A stretch of DNA of 64,000 nucleotides from assembly GCA_013284265.1 (NCBI GenBank), contig JABTBR010000016.1, positions 1 through 64,000 of the forward strand, read 5' to 3'. The notes beneath the pieces are model-generated. The model was given only the letters and a program-made list of their open reading frames with translations. It made no database searches and was not told the DNA's origin. Source of the DNA: Oxalobacteraceae bacterium. GTDB lineage: Bacteria; Pseudomonadota; Gammaproteobacteria; Burkholderiales; Burkholderiaceae_D. A program made the position numbers and the translations under genes. How positions within the stretch are numbered: position 1 is the first letter of the stretch; every line of letters starts with the position of its first letter. Positions 55,007 to 63,143 of the stretch are shown here, one piece after another.

Positions 55007-57207
55007 CACGGCTGCTTCGTATTGGCTGGCACGGCGCCAGGCGCCTGGTCGGGGGCCGGTACGGGTGCCGGCGGCACCGGACGCACCACGTTGACGCCGC
55101 CCACGGGCTGGCCATTTTTCAGTTCCGGCATAATCGGCTGGCCGAAATCGCTGACCATGATGTTCTCGCCCGGCTGGATCGCCTGCTGGGAAGTGCGCAT
55201 ATAGTCGTAGCGGTCGTTGGCCAGGCTGGTGCTCTGTTCCTTGCTGCGGATGACCACGGGGCGCAGGAATACCATCAGATTGGTCTTCTTGCGGGTGTTC
55301 TTCTGGTATTTGAACAGATTGCCCAGGATGGGAATGTCACCGAGGCCGCGCACCTTGTCGGTGCCGTCGCCGGTGGTGTCCTCGATCAGGCCGCCGAGCA
55401 CGATGATCTGGCCGTCGTCGGCGATCACCTGGTTCTCGATCACGCGCTTGTTCAGCGTGAGGCCGGCGGCGGCGGTCAGGGTCGACTTATCCACGCTGGA
55501 AGTCTCGTGGTAGATCGCCATCTTGATGGTGCCGCCTTCGGAAATCTGCGGGCGCACCTTCAAGGTCAGGCCCACTTCCTTGCGGTCGATGGTCTGGAAC
55601 GGGCTGGCGGTGCTGCCGGCCGCGCTGGTGAACTGGCCGGTGATGATAGGCACGTTCTGGCCGACCTGGATCATGGCCAGCTCGTTGTCGAGCGTGATCA
55701 TGTTCGGCGTCGACAGGATGTTGGCGTTGCCGTCCGATTCGAGCGAGTGCGCCAGCGCGCCCAGGCCGAGCTGGCCGGCCACCTGCTTGAAGATGCCGAT
55801 CGACAGGCCGGGACCCGGCAGCGCCGCGCCCTTGCCAAGGGCGATGGTCGACAGGGCGTTGGCGGTGCCGCCGGTGGCATACGATTGCAGGCCGCCGACG
55901 CGGTAGGCGCTGTTTTCGGTGCCGGTCGCGCCTATCCACTGCACGCCGAATTCGGAAGCACGGTCGGAGGTCACTTCGACGATCATCGATTCGATATACA
56001 CCTGGGCACGGCGCACGTCGAGCTGGTCGATCACGGCGCGCATATTGCGGTACACCGATTCCGGCGCGGTGATGATCAGGGTGTTGGTCGACGCATCGGC
56101 CTGGATGAAGCCGGCCGCGCCGCCGCTCGAACCCTGGGCGCCGCCGGTGCCGCCGCTGGCGCTCAGCGCCGGATTGGTCGAACCGGTCGCGCCGCCGCTG
56201 CTGGCGGCGCCCGTGCCCTGAGTGCTGCCGGTGCCGCTGCCCGGGTTGCTGTTGACGCCCGTGCCGTTGCCGCTGGCGGCGGCGCTCGAATCGCCCGAGA
56301 CCACGGCGCGCAAGGTGGCGGCCAGCTTGGTCGCCTCGGCGTTTTTCAGATAAACCACGTGCACATTGCCCAGCTGCGCGGTGGGCTGATCGAGCTTGGC
56401 GATCAGCGACTTGGCCAGATTGGCGCGGGCCGCGGTCGGCGCGCGCAGGATCAGGGAATTGGTGCGTGGATCGGCCAGCACGCTGACACGGCCGCTGTCG
56501 CCGCCGGCGCCCGGTTCCATCAGCTTGTTGGTCATGGTGGCCAGGTCGGTCGCGATGGCGTAGCGCACCGGGATCACATCGAGGTCGGTGTTGGACGGCG
56601 CGTCGAGCGCGGCGATGATCTTGGCCAGGCGCTTCAGATTGTCGGCGTAGTCGGTGATGACCACCGAGTTATTGCCCGGATTGGCGTTGATGGTGTTGTT
56701 GGGCGTGATCAGGGGACGCAGCACGGTCACCAGATTCGGCGCCGACTCGTAACTGAGGTGGAACACCTGGCTGACGATCTGGTCGCCCTTGATCTCGGTC
56801 GGCTTGGAGCCGAGCTGGATCGGACCCGATTGCAGCTTGGCCTCGGCCTCCGGCACCACCTTGGCGTAGCCGTCGCCGCTGACCACCGCATAGCCCTGCA
56901 GGCGCAGCGCGGAGGTCAGCAGGCTGAAGGCCTGCGATTTGCTGATCGACTTTTCCGACACCAAGGTCAGCGTGCCCTTGACGCGCGGGTCGATGATGAA
57001 GGTGATGTTGGTGTAGTGGCCCACCGCCTTGATGACGGACTCGATGTCGGCGCCGACAAAATTGAGGGCGGCATCGTCGGCCGCGGCCCAGGCCAGCGTC
57101 GGCATCAGGGCGGTGGCGCCGGTCGCCATCGCGCAGCACAGCAGCGCGCCCGCGCTCAGTTGGCGCAGGGCAGGAAGAGAGAATTGTTTGACTGACTGTT
57201 TTTTCAT
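55006..57207 (-). CDS. gspD: Type II secretion secretin D
   Basis: The product is 733 aa, the outer-membrane channel. A signal peptide (about 1-41) is followed by N0 ([16 protein letters not shown]) and N1-N3 domains ([20 protein letters not shown]) up to about 400, then the secretin domain with [17 protein letters not shown] and a C-terminal region including [20 protein letters not shown] and [21 protein letters not shown] Gly/Ser/Thr-rich insertion lies at about 300-365 ([19 protein letters not shown]), inside N3. The C-terminal tail is Pro-rich ([11 protein letters not shown]). The ATG lies 1 base into the gspN stop (TAATG). No pilotin gene was recognised. Confidence 0.95.
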   Translation of the reverse strand: MKKQSVKQFSLPALRQLSAGALLCCAMATGATALMPTLAWAAADDAALNFVGADIESVIKAVGHYTNITFIIDPRVKGTLTLVSEKSISKSQAFSLLTSALRLQGYAVVSGDGYAKVVPEAEAKLQSGPIQLGSKPTEIKGDQIVSQVFHLSYESAPNLVTVLRPLITPNNTINANPGNNSVVITDYADNLKRLAKIIAALDAPSNTDLDVIPVRYAIATDLATMTNKLMEPGAGGDSGRVSVLADPRTNSLILRAPTAARANLAKSLIAKLDQPTAQLGNVHVVYLKNAEATKLAATLRAVVSGDSSAAASGNGTGVNSNPGSGTGSTQGTGAASSGGATGSTNPALSASGGTGGAQGSSGGAAGFIQADASTNTLIITAPESVYRNMRAVIDQLDVRRAQVYIESMIVEVTSDRASEFGVQWIGATGTENSAYRVGGLQSYATGGTANALSTIALGKGAALPGPGLSIGIFKQVAGQLGLGALAHSLESDGNANILSTPNMITLDNELAMIQVGQNVPIITGQFTSAAGSTASPFQTIDRKEVGLTLKVRPQISEGGTIKMAIYHETSSVDKSTLTAAAGLTLNKRVIENQVIADDGQIIVLGGLIEDTTGDGTDKVRGLGDIPILGNLFKYQKNTRKKTNLMVFLRPVVIRSKEQSTSLANDRYDYMRTSQQAIQPGENIMVSDFGQPIMPELKNGQPVGGVNVVRPVPPAPVPAPDQAPGAVPANTKQP

Positions 57208-58004
57208 TATCTGAACTCTAACGCGATGATGTTTTTGTCGCTATTGGCACGGCGCTGACCCAAAAGATTCAAGAGATTGGCCAACGACTCTTCACTTCCT
57301 GCTGCTGCTTCGGCCTGACCGGAAAACCGGAAACGCCCATGATCCAGACTGCCTGTTCCGCTCAACAGCAGCGGCCCCTTCACCGAACTCAGGCTCACTT
57401 GCGCCTGCTGGCCCTGCCAGTCCAGCGCCAGGGCATAACTGCCCAGCGGCCGCACCGACGACAGGCGCGAAGCCATGTCCGTCAATTCCAGCGTGGTACG
57501 GCCCGTCACGGCCACATTCTTGTCCACCAGCGCCAGCGTCAGCGCGGTCCAGGACAGGCGCATGGTGCCGCTGGGCGCCACGGTGTTCAGCGGCGCGCCC
57601 AGCCCGGCCAAGCCTTCGGCCGGCAGCAGCAGGGCCGATGGACTGAGCTGCCACTCGCTCCAGCTGCCGCTGAAATGCACGGTCTGGGCCAGCGCCTCGG
57701 GATTGTCCAGGCGCATATCGACCATGCCGAGCACCGCCAGCGGCGAAATGCGCCAGCTGAAGCGGCCCGGCAGCAGCGGCGTGACCGGCGTTCCCTGGCC
57801 GGCGGCGCCGCCCACGAAAGCCGAACCGCGCCACAGCGTACCCTGCGCGTCCCCCAGCGTCAAACGGCCGCCGCTCTGGCGTTCCACCAGCACGCCCAGC
57901 CAGGTGGCCGGGAAGAATACCAATAGCGTGACCACCGCGGTGAGCGCGATCGTCAGCAACCATACCAGTGCGGCCGTGCCGCGCTGGCGCCCCTGTTGTT
58001 TCAT
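57207..58004 (-). CDS. gspN: Type II secretion protein N
   Basis: The product is 265 aa. An N-terminal membrane segment (about 10-35, LVWLLTIALTAVVTLLVFFP) precedes a beta-rich periplasmic domain of the GspN family: LTLGDAQGTLWRGSAFVGG and FSWRISPLAVLGMVDMRLDN. GspN is a bridging component between inner and outer membrane complexes in some T2SS; its exact function is debated. Its start overlaps the gspM stop by four bases (ATGA) and its stop overlaps gspD, so it is inside the operon. Confidence 0.85.
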   Translation of the reverse strand: MKQQGRQRGTAALVWLLTIALTAVVTLLVFFPATWLGVLVERQSGGRLTLGDAQGTLWRGSAFVGGAAGQGTPVTPLLPGRFSWRISPLAVLGMVDMRLDNPEALAQTVHFSGSWSEWQLSPSALLLPAEGLAGLGAPLNTVAPSGTMRLSWTALTLALVDKNVAVTGRTTLELTDMASRLSSVRPLGSYALALDWQGQQAQVSLSSVKGPLLLSGTGSLDHGRFRFSGQAEAAAGSEESLANLLNLLGQRRANSDKNIIALEFR

Positions 58005-58522
58005 CGCGCCCCGCCCGAGCCATGCAGCAGCGTCAGCGTGGCATCGACCTGGCCGGCCGTGTTCTGGGCCGTGATGGTGGCCTCCTGCACATTGATGCGG
58101 GCGTCGCGGCGCTGCGCGTCCAGCCAGGCCATCAGCGCCGGGAACGGCACGCCGCTCAATTGCAGGCGCAGGAATTCGCCGGTGACCGAGACCGTTTGCG
58201 CGGTCAGGCTATGCGTCTTCAGGCTGGCCGTCACGCTCTCGCGCGTCATCGGCGGCGCGGCCACCGGCGCCACCGCGCTCAGCTGCGAGGCCTGCATGGC
58301 CAGCGCCTTCAGTTCGGCCGCCTGCAAGCGCAGCTCGGGCAGCTCGCGCTGCAGCCGTTCGCGCCCGCCCAAGGCCGGGCCGATCGCCAGCGCGTACACC
58401 AGCGCCAGCCCCAGCACGGCGCCGCCCACGCTCAGAAAAGTGCGCTCCTGACCGGTGCGGGCCTGCCAGAACGCCGACGTGCTGGCCGAGATGCGCTCGC
58501 GCGCCTGATTCAATTGACTCAT
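58001..58522 (-). CDS. gspM: Type II secretion protein M
   Basis: The product is 173 aa. The N-terminal cytoplasmic helix (SQLNQARERISASTSAFWQA) leads into one membrane segment (about 28-48, FLSVGGAVLGLALVYALAIG). The periplasmic ferredoxin-like domain follows (ASLKTHSLTAQTVSVTGEFL, then LQLSGVPFPALMAWLDAQRR). It pairs with GspL in the assembly platform. ATG 58522 overlaps the gspL stop (ATGA). The gene frame is open upstream, but that is an antisense-type artefact of GC-rich DNA. Confidence 0.87.
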   Translation of the reverse strand: MSQLNQARERISASTSAFWQARTGQERTFLSVGGAVLGLALVYALAIGPALGGRERLQRELPELRLQAAELKALAMQASQLSAVAPVAAPPMTRESVTASLKTHSLTAQTVSVTGEFLRLQLSGVPFPALMAWLDAQRRDARINVQEATITAQNTAGQVDATLTLLHGSGGAR

Positions 58523-59811
58523 GGTTTGCCTCCGGCATTGCCTTGTTTGCCACCATCCTTGGCGCCCGTTCCTGTTCCGGCAAGGAGCTTGATCTGCCAG
58601 GCGCCGCCCGGGCCTTCCGTCAGATCCAGCCTGCGCGCGGCCAGTGCGCTGCGCACCTGGGCCAGCGCGTTCCCGTCGACCATATTCGGCTTGAGCTTGA
58701 CCTGCAGCGCATGCTCGCGATAGTCCAGCGACGCGATCACGTCCTTGCGCGGCAAGACGCTGAGCGACTCGCCCAGCGCGGCGGCGATGGCGCCGAAATC
58801 GTCCGGTCCGGCCTGGCCGCTGTCGGCCTTGGCCAGTCCGATGTTCTTGCGCATCTGCGCGGCCGGATCGAGGATCACGGTTTCCTTCGGATAGGCGGCG
58901 CGGAAGGTTTGCAGCATGGCGGTGCGGATGCCTTCGGCCTCGCGCTTCAGGCGTATCCATTCCATATTGATGCCGGCGATATTGACCAGCAGCGCGGCGA
59001 TGGCGATGCGCAGCGGCCAGCGCCACTGCTGCCAGCGGCGCGCGTTGGCGCCGCTGGCGCCCAGCGCGGGCGCCAGGTCGAGCGGCGCGCTGCGCGCGGC
59101 CGACACCCAGTGGCTCCAGTGGTCTTCCAGCAGCGCGACCGGATGGGGCGCATCGGCCTGTGCCTCCGGCAGCGCGGCAAACAAGGGAATCTGTGCGGCC
59201 GGCAGATACAGGCTGACCGGCGCGTCCCCCGCCAGCGCGCGCACGGTTTGCAGCGCGGCGGCCGGCTGGGAAGCGATCGCCAGGCCCAGGCCTTCGGACT
59301 GCGACTGGCGCAAGGTCAATTCCAGTCCGCCGTCGCCGCTGGTCAGCGCGGCGGTGACGGTGCCGGGCTGGAACGGCAGGCACAGTTGCGCCGGCAGCAC
59401 CGACACGCTGTGGGCGCCCTGCGCCAGCAGCGCCTTGACCAGCACTTCCAGCCAGGCGCGCTGCACCACGGCGACGGCGCGCAAGCCATCCTCGCCGGCC
59501 ACCGCGGCGGCGGCCAGCACGCAGTCGGCCGGATCGCCCAGCACATGCTCTTCCACCAGCCCGGGCAGCGCCTCCTTCAGGCGCGCGGCCGACATCGGCG
59601 GCACTTTCACGCGCAGCAGCGTCACGTCGGAGGCGGCCAGCAGCAGCACCACGCGGCGCGCGGCCGCGACCCGTTCGCCCAGGTTGCCCAGTGCGTCGGC
59701 GCCCTGCTGCAGCAAATTCCCGCCCTCGCCCACCAGAGCGAACGGGCAGGACTGGGCCGCGCCGTGTTCCACGCTGGCCTTGGCCGGATAGCGGATGTAT
59801 AGAGTAGTCAA
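58519..59811 (-). CDS. gspL: Type II secretion protein L
   Basis: The product is 430 aa. The cytoplasmic N-terminal half has the actin-like fold that binds GspE: SDVTLLRVKVPPMSAARLKE, then LPGLVEEHVLGDPADCVLAA. A membrane segment lies near 270-290 (WRWPLRIAIAALLVNIAGIN) and the periplasmic ferredoxin-like domain near 350-420 (LSVLPRKDVIASLDYREHAL). It is 27 bp from gspK and overlaps gspM. Confidence 0.92.
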   Translation of the reverse strand: MTTLYIRYPAKASVEHGAAQSCPFALVGEGGNLLQQGADALGNLGERVAAARRVVLLLAASDVTLLRVKVPPMSAARLKEALPGLVEEHVLGDPADCVLAAAAVAGEDGLRAVAVVQRAWLEVLVKALLAQGAHSVSVLPAQLCLPFQPGTVTAALTSGDGGLELTLRQSQSEGLGLAIASQPAAALQTVRALAGDAPVSLYLPAAQIPLFAALPEAQADAPHPVALLEDHWSHWVSAARSAPLDLAPALGASGANARRWQQWRWPLRIAIAALLVNIAGINMEWIRLKREAEGIRTAMLQTFRAAYPKETVILDPAAQMRKNIGLAKADSGQAGPDDFGAIAAALGESLSVLPRKDVIASLDYREHALQVKLKPNMVDGNALAQVRSALAARRLDLTEGPGGAWQIKLLAGTGTGAKDGGKQGNAGGKP

Positions 59812-59838
59812 AGGGTCTCGCTTTCGTTCATCGCTGTC

Positions 59839-60885
59839 TTATTCTTCCCGTGCCCATTTCACTTCAGTCTTGTACTGGTTCGCGCTGTCGCGGAAAATCA
59901 AGGCCTGCGAGTCCAGCGTGGCGCGGTCCAGCCTTACCTGGCTCTGCACCAGGAAATAGTTACTTTTGCATGAGGTCTTCACACCGGTGGGCCAGTGATG
60001 GGTCCCCAGTTGGCTATCGAAGTCGGCTGGCTGCTTGCAAGTCATGCGCTTGCGATTATTCACCAGGACGGTCGCTTCGGCCAATGAAAAATTCTCGATC
60101 AGCGCGCTCAACACCTCGGCCGGCGCCGTATTGACGTTAATCTCGGTTTTCTCCGGCAGGACAATGATGAAATCGCGCAGGCGTTCCAGGTTCTTGGGGT
60201 TGAAACCGGCCACCGCCAGCAAATCTTCCGCGCGCGCGATTGGCATCTGCTCGCTGCCGCTGGTGACGGGAACCTGTTTCGCCTTCTGTTTCGCCAGTTG
60301 CTCGGCCGCTGTCTTTTTCTGATCCTCGGTCATTTCGGAGCCGTCCGCGGCGGTCAACGGCATGGTGGGCGCAGGCTGGCCCTGCGCCACTTGCTCCGCG
60401 ACGCTCTTGGCCAGAGTCGGATCGATCTGCAGGTTTTGCAGCAGGCGGCGGAACACCGCGATCTGGGCCTCGTCCGGCACCCGCTGCTCGGACAAGTTGC
60501 TCAGGTTGAAGCGCGCCTGCGCATCCGACATCTGGCCCGACAGGCTGGCGTTGAAGGTCTCGCCCTCCATGCGCTCGCGCTCCACGTAGTCGTCCAGCCG
60601 GGTTTCGGCCAGCGGCGTGGCCCAGACATCGAGCAGCGAGGTGTAATCCCGGTGATCCTGGCCATCCTGGCGCAGGATCAGGCGCGACCAGTCCAGCGCG
60701 CCGCGCAAGATCCATTTGGTCTGCAATTGCAGGCGCTGGTTTTCCATCGAACGCACCTGCACCTGCTGTTGCCAGAACAGGCTGGCGACGATGGTCACCG
60801 CCAGGGTGGTCAGCAGCAGGGCCGTGACCACGGCCACGCCGCGCTGGCGCCGGTGCGGAAGCGCAGGATGGCGGCGCGCGCTCAT
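59839..60885 (-). CDS. gspK: Type II secretion minor pseudopilin K
   Basis: The product is 348 aa, the large minor pseudopilin that caps the pseudopilus tip. The basic leader RRQRG is cleaved before VAVVTALLLTTLAVTIVASL. Position +5 is Thr instead of Glu, as is usual for GspK. A large alpha domain follows (ARFNLSNLSEQRVPDEAQIA and further), with a calcium-site-like region, ending in KTSCKSNYFLVQSQVRLDRA. Start overlaps the gspJ stop by four bases. Confidence 0.93.
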   Translation of the reverse strand: MSARRHPALPHRRQRGVAVVTALLLTTLAVTIVASLFWQQQVQVRSMENQRLQLQTKWILRGALDWSRLILRQDGQDHRDYTSLLDVWATPLAETRLDDYVERERMEGETFNASLSGQMSDAQARFNLSNLSEQRVPDEAQIAVFRRLLQNLQIDPTLAKSVAEQVAQGQPAPTMPLTAADGSEMTEDQKKTAAEQLAKQKAKQVPVTSGSEQMPIARAEDLLAVAGFNPKNLERLRDFIIVLPEKTEINVNTAPAEVLSALIENFSLAEATVLVNNRKRMTCKQPADFDSQLGTHHWPTGVKTSCKSNYFLVQSQVRLDRATLDSQALIFRDSANQYKTEVKWAREE

Positions 60886-61538
60886 ACGCCCCCCAGCAGG
60901 AAGATTTTGACCAGGGTGGTTTCCTGGTCCTTCTGCTGCAAGGTCAGCTCCAGTCCGGTCGGTGCGTTATTGATCTGCGGGGTCAGCGGCTGTTGCTGCT
61001 GCTGTTGCTGTTGGGCCGCGCCGGTGGTGGTGGAGCGCCAGCCGCCGCCCTGCCAGATGCGCATCGACATGCCGGCCACGCCGGCCTGCAAGGCCACACT
61101 GGGCGCCGGATCGCTGTCGCCCAGCGCGGCCTGCCACTGCGCGTCGAGCTGGGCCAGGTCGCGGGTGGGATTCGATTCGCGCCGCACCAGCACGCCGTCG
61201 AGGATGCGGTAGGACACCACTTGCAGCCGGGTCGCCTCGTTCTCGTTGAGGACCGTGCGCACCAGCGTCAGGCGGTCGGTTTCGGTCAGCAGGTTCTGGC
61301 GGTTATTCAGCTGCTCCGGCTTGGCCAGATGTTCGCCGTCGCTCTGCATCTGGGCAAAGGCCAGCTGCATGCCGCGGGTCTGCTCCATCTGCAAGGTCAG
61401 CGCCTGGCGCGAACGGATGATGCCGTCCAGCCCCCGCCAGCCCAGCACGGCCACGATGGCCAGGATGGAAATGGCCACCAGCAGCTCGACCAGGGTGAAG
61501 CCAGGGCTGCGCTGGCGGGAAGGCGGCCGCGTCGTCAT
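60882..61538 (-). CDS. gspJ: Type II secretion minor pseudopilin J
   Basis: The product is 218 aa. The type IV prepilin-like leader ends RQRSPG|FTLVELLVAIS with the conserved Glu at +5, followed by the hydrophobic helix. The globular domain has GWRGLDGIIRSRQALTLQME and YRILDGVLVRRES, as in GspJ. Near the C-terminus there is a run of eight Gln (encoded around 60989-61012), unusual for this protein. ATG 61538 overlaps the gspI stop (ATGA); a longer open frame upstream is not used. Confidence 0.92.
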   Translation of the reverse strand: MTTRPPSRQRSPGFTLVELLVAISILAIVAVLGWRGLDGIIRSRQALTLQMEQTRGMQLAFAQMQSDGEHLAKPEQLNNRQNLLTETDRLTLVRTVLNENEATRLQVVSYRILDGVLVRRESNPTRDLAQLDAQWQAALGDSDPAPSVALQAGVAGMSMRIWQGGGWRSTTTGAAQQQQQQQQPLTPQINNAPTGLELTLQQKDQETTLVKIFLLGGV

Positions 61539-61936
61539 TGGTTCAATACCAGTTGCACCAGCTTGATGATGCGGCGTTCGGGCTGGGCCGCGTCCACCAC
61601 ACTGACCTCGACCCGGCGCAGGCGCGGATTCGGGCTGGCGATGACCTCTTCCTGGCAGACCAGTTTCAGGTCGCCCTGCGGACATTCGAAGGTTTGCTTG
61701 CCGGTGGAAGGGAAGGTTTTGGACAGCTGCAGCTGTACCAGGCGGTTCTCGGCCGACCAGGTGGCCATCATCGCGCTGCGCAAGCCATTGCTGTTGGCGG
61801 TCAGGCTGCCGACCGCGCGCAGCGAGGCGCCCAGCGCGGTGCCGATGATGACCAGCGCCACCAGCACTTCAAGCAGCGTAAAGCCGCGCTGGCGCGCCGC
61901 ATGACGATGAACAGCTGGGAGGGAGAGGCGCGCCAT
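61535..61936 (-). CDS. gspI: Type II secretion minor pseudopilin I
   Basis: The product is 133 aa. The basic leader (HRHAARQRG) precedes FTLLEVLVALVIIGTALGAS, with Glu at +5, in the GspI pattern. Two cysteines (FECPQGDLKLVCQEE) may form a disulfide. GspI starts the tip complex with J and K. It begins 2 nt after the gspH stop and overlaps gspJ. Confidence 0.92.
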   Translation of the reverse strand: MARLSLPAVHRHAARQRGFTLLEVLVALVIIGTALGASLRAVGSLTANSNGLRSAMMATWSAENRLVQLQLSKTFPSTGKQTFECPQGDLKLVCQEEVIASPNPRLRRVEVSVVDAAQPERRIIKLVQLVLNQ

Positions 61937-61938
61937 CG

Positions 61939-62442
61939 TCAGTCGACCGAAAAATGGCCGATGCCGTCGGCGCGGATGGCGACACTGTCGCCGCCGTTGA
62001 CAAAGGTCAGCACAAAGGGTTTATCGACCGGTTCGCGGCCAAAGGTGATGCGCATGCCGCTGTCGCTCAGCGGCGCCGGCGGATCGAGCAGCAGCGTAAT
62101 CGGGGCGCTCTTGAACGGCCGGGCGCGCAGCATATCGTCCTGGGCCAGCGGCTGCCACTGCTTGTCGTTGCGGACCAGGAAGCGGTAGCCTTCCTGATCG
62201 GCTTCGAAGGCGATCATGCGGTTGCGCACGATGGCTTCATCGCGCGCCAGTTGCAACAGCAGCGCCACGCGCTGGGCCTCCTGTTGCAAGGACTGCTTCT
62301 GGCTGGGCATCGCCTTCAGCGACACCAGCCCCAGCGTCACGCCCAGGATGACCATCACGACCAGCAATTCGATCAGCGTAAAGCCGCGATGGCGGGCGGC
62401 GCGCATGGCAATGGCCTTGACCTTGCTGCTTAGTTTTCCCAC
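61939..62442 (-). CDS. gspH: Type II secretion minor pseudopilin H
   Basis: The product is 167 aa with a GTG start at 62442 overlapping the end of gspG by 13 bp. An ATG at 62406 (MRAARHRG) would give the more usual short leader and is preceded by AAGG; it should be preferred if the leader length is decisive. The prepilin site is HRG|FTLIELLVVMVILGVTLG with Glu at +5, followed by a beta-rich GspH domain (YRFLVRNDKQWQPLAQDDML). Confidence 0.9.
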   Translation of the reverse strand: MGKLSSKVKAIAMRAARHRGFTLIELLVVMVILGVTLGLVSLKAMPSQKQSLQQEAQRVALLLQLARDEAIVRNRMIAFEADQEGYRFLVRNDKQWQPLAQDDMLRARPFKSAPITLLLDPPAPLSDSGMRITFGREPVDKPFVLTFVNGGDSVAIRADGIGHFSVD

Positions 62443-62873
62443 GAGCCGATATCGGCATCGTCACCCGTGCCGCCCGGCGCACCGTCGGCGCCCAGCGAGA
62501 AGACATCGACTTCGCCCTTCACGCCTGGCGACAGGAACTGGTAGGCGCCGCCCCACGGATCTTTCGGCATTTTTTCCAGGTAGCCGCCGGCCTTCCAGCC
62601 GTTTGCGGCCGGGCCGGTGGTCGGCTTGGTCAGCAGCGCCTGCAGGCCCTGCTCGGTGGTCGGGTAGCGCTGGTTGTCCAGTTTATACAGCTTGAGCGCC
62701 TGCATCACGGTCGCGATATCGACCCTGGCGGCGGCGATTTTCGATTCGCCGGTGCGGCTGAGCAGCTTGGGAACGACCAGGGCGGCGAGCACACCCATGA
62801 TGACGACCACGACCATAATTTCAATCAGCGTAAAGCCGCGCGCCTTGCGGCGGACAAGAGACAGGTTTTTCAT
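62430..62873 (-). CDS. gspG: Type II secretion major pseudopilin G
   Basis: The product is 147 aa. The leader MKNLSLVRRKARG is cleaved before FTLIEIMVVVVIMGVLAALV, with Glu at +5. The domain ends with the G-type loop: RYPTTEQGLQALLTKPTTGP, YLEKMPKDPWGGAYQFLSPG and VDVFSLGADGAPGGTGDDAD, the calcium-binding region. It is the main fibre subunit. ATG 62873 has no strong Shine-Dalgarno. As first gene of the operon it should carry the promoter in 62874-63055, but no clear boxes were seen. Confidence 0.96.
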   Translation of the reverse strand: MKNLSLVRRKARGFTLIEIMVVVVIMGVLAALVVPKLLSRTGESKIAAARVDIATVMQALKLYKLDNQRYPTTEQGLQALLTKPTTGPAANGWKAGGYLEKMPKDPWGGAYQFLSPGVKGEVDVFSLGADGAPGGTGDDADIGSWEN

Positions 62874-63055
62874 AAGGTGATCGAAATGATAGTGTTTATA
62901 TAAATGAGTGCAGAGTATAAGACGGAATCGCCGCGTAACAAAGCGCGGCGATGATTTGGTCGTCAACTGTGTGGCGGGGGGCTTAAGAAGGGCTTAAGCC
63001 CTGCCTGTTGGCGGCTTGTCTATGTCGCTGCTGGCGGGTTGTCGGCTGCGGCTTG

Positions 63056-63118
63056 AACCCACGGCTTACCCCTGGGGTCTGACCCGGCGGGTCAGACCCC
63101 GGCTCTTTGCCGTGGGTT
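63056..63118. repeat. CCACGG palindrome, 63-bp class (copy F)
   Basis: Begins AACCCACGGCT, has the GGGGTCTGACCCG / CGGGTCAGACCCC core and ends CTTTGCCGTGGGTT, then TT. It lies 26 bp past the amidohydrolase stop and upstream of gspG. Confidence 0.9.
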
Positions 63119-63143
63119 TTAAGGGAGCAAGCGGCCCGCCGCC

